NCBI RefSeq assembly: GCF_016808095.1
Contig: NC_068970.1
Span: 15,048,501 to 15,112,500 of the forward strand
Reading direction: 5' to 3'
DNA: 64,000 bases
From: Vigna angularis
Taxonomy: Eukaryota; Streptophyta; Magnoliopsida; Fabales; Fabaceae
The first letter of the stretch is position 1. Each line of letters starts with the position of its first letter. The translations under genes were made by a program, and so were the position numbers. This document shows positions 61,698-64,000 of this stretch, piece after piece. The notes under the pieces were generated by a model that saw only the letters and a list, made by a program, of their open reading frames with translations, ran no database searches and had not been told where the DNA came from.

Positions 61698-64000
61698 ATG
61701 TCATCCTCTTCCACCACAATATCACTGGACCACCTCCCTCCTTCCGAACAGCTTTGTTATGTTCACTGCAATATTTGTGACACCGTCCTCGCTGTATGAA
61801 CACATTTTACATTTTCTTACCCCCAAACCTCTTTCCCCCACTTTTCCGACACTAGGGTTTTTCTTCACCTAATGCCTACCTCATCCCCAACACGCTACTC
61901 CTCTTTAATTTTTTTCTTTCTCTCTCACCAAATTATCTATCACTTTTTCCATTCATGTTTCTCCCCTTCCATGTTTCAGGTAAGTGTTCCCTGCACAAGC
62001 TTGTTCAAGACAGTTACTGTCCGATGCGGCCATTGCACTAACCTCCTGCCAGTGAACATGCGCGGCCTGCTTGTGCCATCTCCTACTCAATTTCATTTGG
62101 GTCACTCTTTCTTCTCCCCATCCCATAACCTTCTGGTACTAATTATGTGTTTCTATACATCACCATACTTCTCTTTTATTCTCAATTTACTCCTCGTCTT
62201 TTTAATAAATTACTGTATCAGTGCTAGTACACCGTTACCTTCTTCTTATTTATATGAACTAGGAGTTAAAGAGGTGTTGGGTTCATTCTCAGTATAATTT
62301 ATTTATTGCTTGGTGGATGACATGTTCCATTTCTGCAGGAGGAGATACCAAACCCATCTCCAAATTTTCTTATGAACCAAGCAAATTTAAGTGCTTCAAA
62401 TGAGTTCTCTCTCCCTGCCAGGACTGCAGCTGATGAGCTTCCACGGCCACCGATCATAAACAGACGTGAGATAAAATATACTCTTCTATTTATTTATTTT
62501 TTTACATTTATATGACTGAAAAATAACTCGGATTTCTCTCGTTCAAAATTAAGGTTCCCTTTCGTGTTCACCCATGATCTTGTATTCACCTCAATAATGA
62601 AGTTATCTTTTAGATGAAAGCAGCATTCGCGTAGTAAAATACACTGTTGTTTTTCAAAGGAAAATAAATCATGTCGTTGCTTTTATGGTCAATATTGACA
62701 GGACCAGTTCCTTTGGTAGAAGAAAAAAGGTCTTTTAAAGGTTTCATCGCGACAGTACCTAAAACCCTTCCTTGTTTCCAACCGCACATTCCCTAAAAAC
62801 TTATCAATGATCCTAATAACTAAATAATGACAAGGTCTATATAGACATCATGACCCTAATTAAGCCTAGAAGAGATTTTTAATATCTGGGAAGAGTAATT
62901 AATGTAAAAGAACTGCAAGTATTACCTACTAGTATTTCTGATTCTAGGGCACAGTCTGTGAGGCGGTGTTGTTTCACTTTCACTTTTATCAATAATATTT
63001 TAGTTTGCCTTCGATTAGTTTTTTGTTATAAGCACCGACAGAGATGAAGAAAAACATAGGTTACTTTGGCGTTCATATGTGGCAGGAAGGAAAATAGTTG
63101 GTAGAAAGAGAAAAACATGTAGGGGCAGCTTGTTCTCCCCCGGAATTATAGTTGCTTAAAACCCTTAACACTGAGTATCATCAGAATCGGAAGCATGGAT
63201 GTGTATACAGACAGAGGCAGTGATGCCCCTTGCCACCGAAAATAGGGAATTTAAATAGCTAGATAAAATAAATATTGCATCTGCAAAGTCAAAGGAAATG
63301 ATTTTGATATATGACTGTGTGCCATTGTCCAGCTCCTGAGAAGAGACAGAGAGTCCCCTCCGCGTACAACCGCTTTATCAAGTGAGTATTCATTTTAAAG
63401 CATTCTCTATTTTTATTATTATTCTTCTTATTATTATTTTATTTAAATTTTTAACAACTTCATATTTATTTATTAAAATTGTACTTTGTTCTTATGAAAG
63501 GCTTTTAAAGTTGAATCAAATTTGAATGGTCCATGTATATTTCTGCAGGGACGAGATCCAACGCATCAAGTCTGTCAATCCCGATATAACTCACAGGGAA
63601 GCCTTCAGTGCAGCTGCCAAGAATGTATCATCCTTTTTCCTCCTCTTGAATAAATAAATAAACAAATACAACAATGGGGTTCTTACGTACTAGGGTTTCC
63701 ATAAATTAAACAGTTAATCGCATATATGTTTTCTTTCCAAATGCTGCATAGTTTTTTATAAGCAAAGTTTTATTATTTATCTAAATATCTAATATATACC
63801 ATTAATTATTTATAGATTTGTTAACATTTTTCACAAGAAAAGAATACATTTCCTTACACCAGAACACATGTTTTCAAATACTTTTTTCAAGTACTGGCTA
63901 GTATTTCCTCCTCTTAGTTCTACAATGAAATAAATTAATGAAAAGGTTTTCTGGCTCACTTTGAACTTCTTCTGATGTATGACGTGCTTTGTGTGTCAGT
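61698..64000 (+). CDS. YABBY transcription factor, FIL/YAB3 clade, 3' end outside window
   Basis: Exons: 61698-61793, 61980-62135, 62339-62465, 63333-63381 and 63549-63624, encoding the first 168 residues in phase. A sixth exon would start at 64000, after AG at 63998-63999; its first base T fits the expected Trp codon after AAAKN. The C2C2 zinc finger is C24-x2-C27-x20-C48-x2-C51, with [17 protein letters not shown]. The HMG-like YABBY domain starts [16 protein letters not shown] and runs to [11 protein letters not shown]. The linker words LGHSFFSP and [16 protein letters not shown] resemble YAB3/FIL. These proteins specify abaxial fate in leaves and floral organs. Exon 2 begins GTAAGT, which itself looks like a donor, but the frame and the zinc finger require it to be coding. 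Confidence 0.95.

Noticed and set aside
61872..62297. 141-codon open frame across YABBY exon 2
   Set aside because: The frame is the exon 2 reading frame running into the introns on both sides; only 61980-62135 is coding.

Overview
The window looks like nuclear DNA of a dicot, most likely a papilionoid legume and probably phaseoloid (Vigna/Phaseolus type). The reasons are long AT-rich intergenic tracts, GT-AG introns in every gene, long (TA)n runs, legume-type TRIM repeats, and proteins closest in memory to legume/eudicot families. No database search was possible, so the taxon is an inference.

Four protein genes can be supported. (1) A complete nine-exon beta-type vacuolar processing enzyme (legumain) on + at 3638-7245. 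(2) An intronless SAUR-family gene on - at 18381-18758. (3) A three-exon NAC transcription factor of the VND (vascular-related NAC-domain) class on + at 36832-39828, with a probable 5' leader exon and a ~2.1 kb leader intron. (4) The first five coding exons of a FILAMENTOUS FLOWER/YABBY3-type YABBY gene on + from 61698, cut by the window end exactly at the next splice acceptor. These genes are not functionally linked: they concern seed or vacuolar proteolysis, auxin-type growth, xylem cell fate and lateral-organ polarity.

The most notable mobile element is a complete, young LTR retrotransposon at 7745-15386. It has 1308-bp LTRs that differ at six positions, a GACCA target duplication, a tRNA-Asp-type primer site and a polypurine tract. 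It carries one 871-codon Gag-protease frame and no reverse transcriptase or integrase, so it is an Athila-like non-autonomous element. It lies about 0.5 kb downstream of the processing-enzyme gene.

The rest is repeat-rich intergenic DNA. It includes a decayed Ty3/gypsy Gag remnant at the left edge, an LTR-like tract with a 35-bp minisatellite (23.2-25 kb), TRIM copies at 26.8-27.0 and 53.3-53.7 kb, and two MITEs of one family (28.2 and 29.1 kb). Further right are an array of 16 palindromic-core repeats (44.35-45.02 kb) beside a retroelement-like block rich in AATCGATT palindromes, a ~600-bp tandem duplication (54.4-55.7 kb), and two weak hints of unidentified minus-strand coding fragments (43.2-43.4 and 47.9-48.8 kb).
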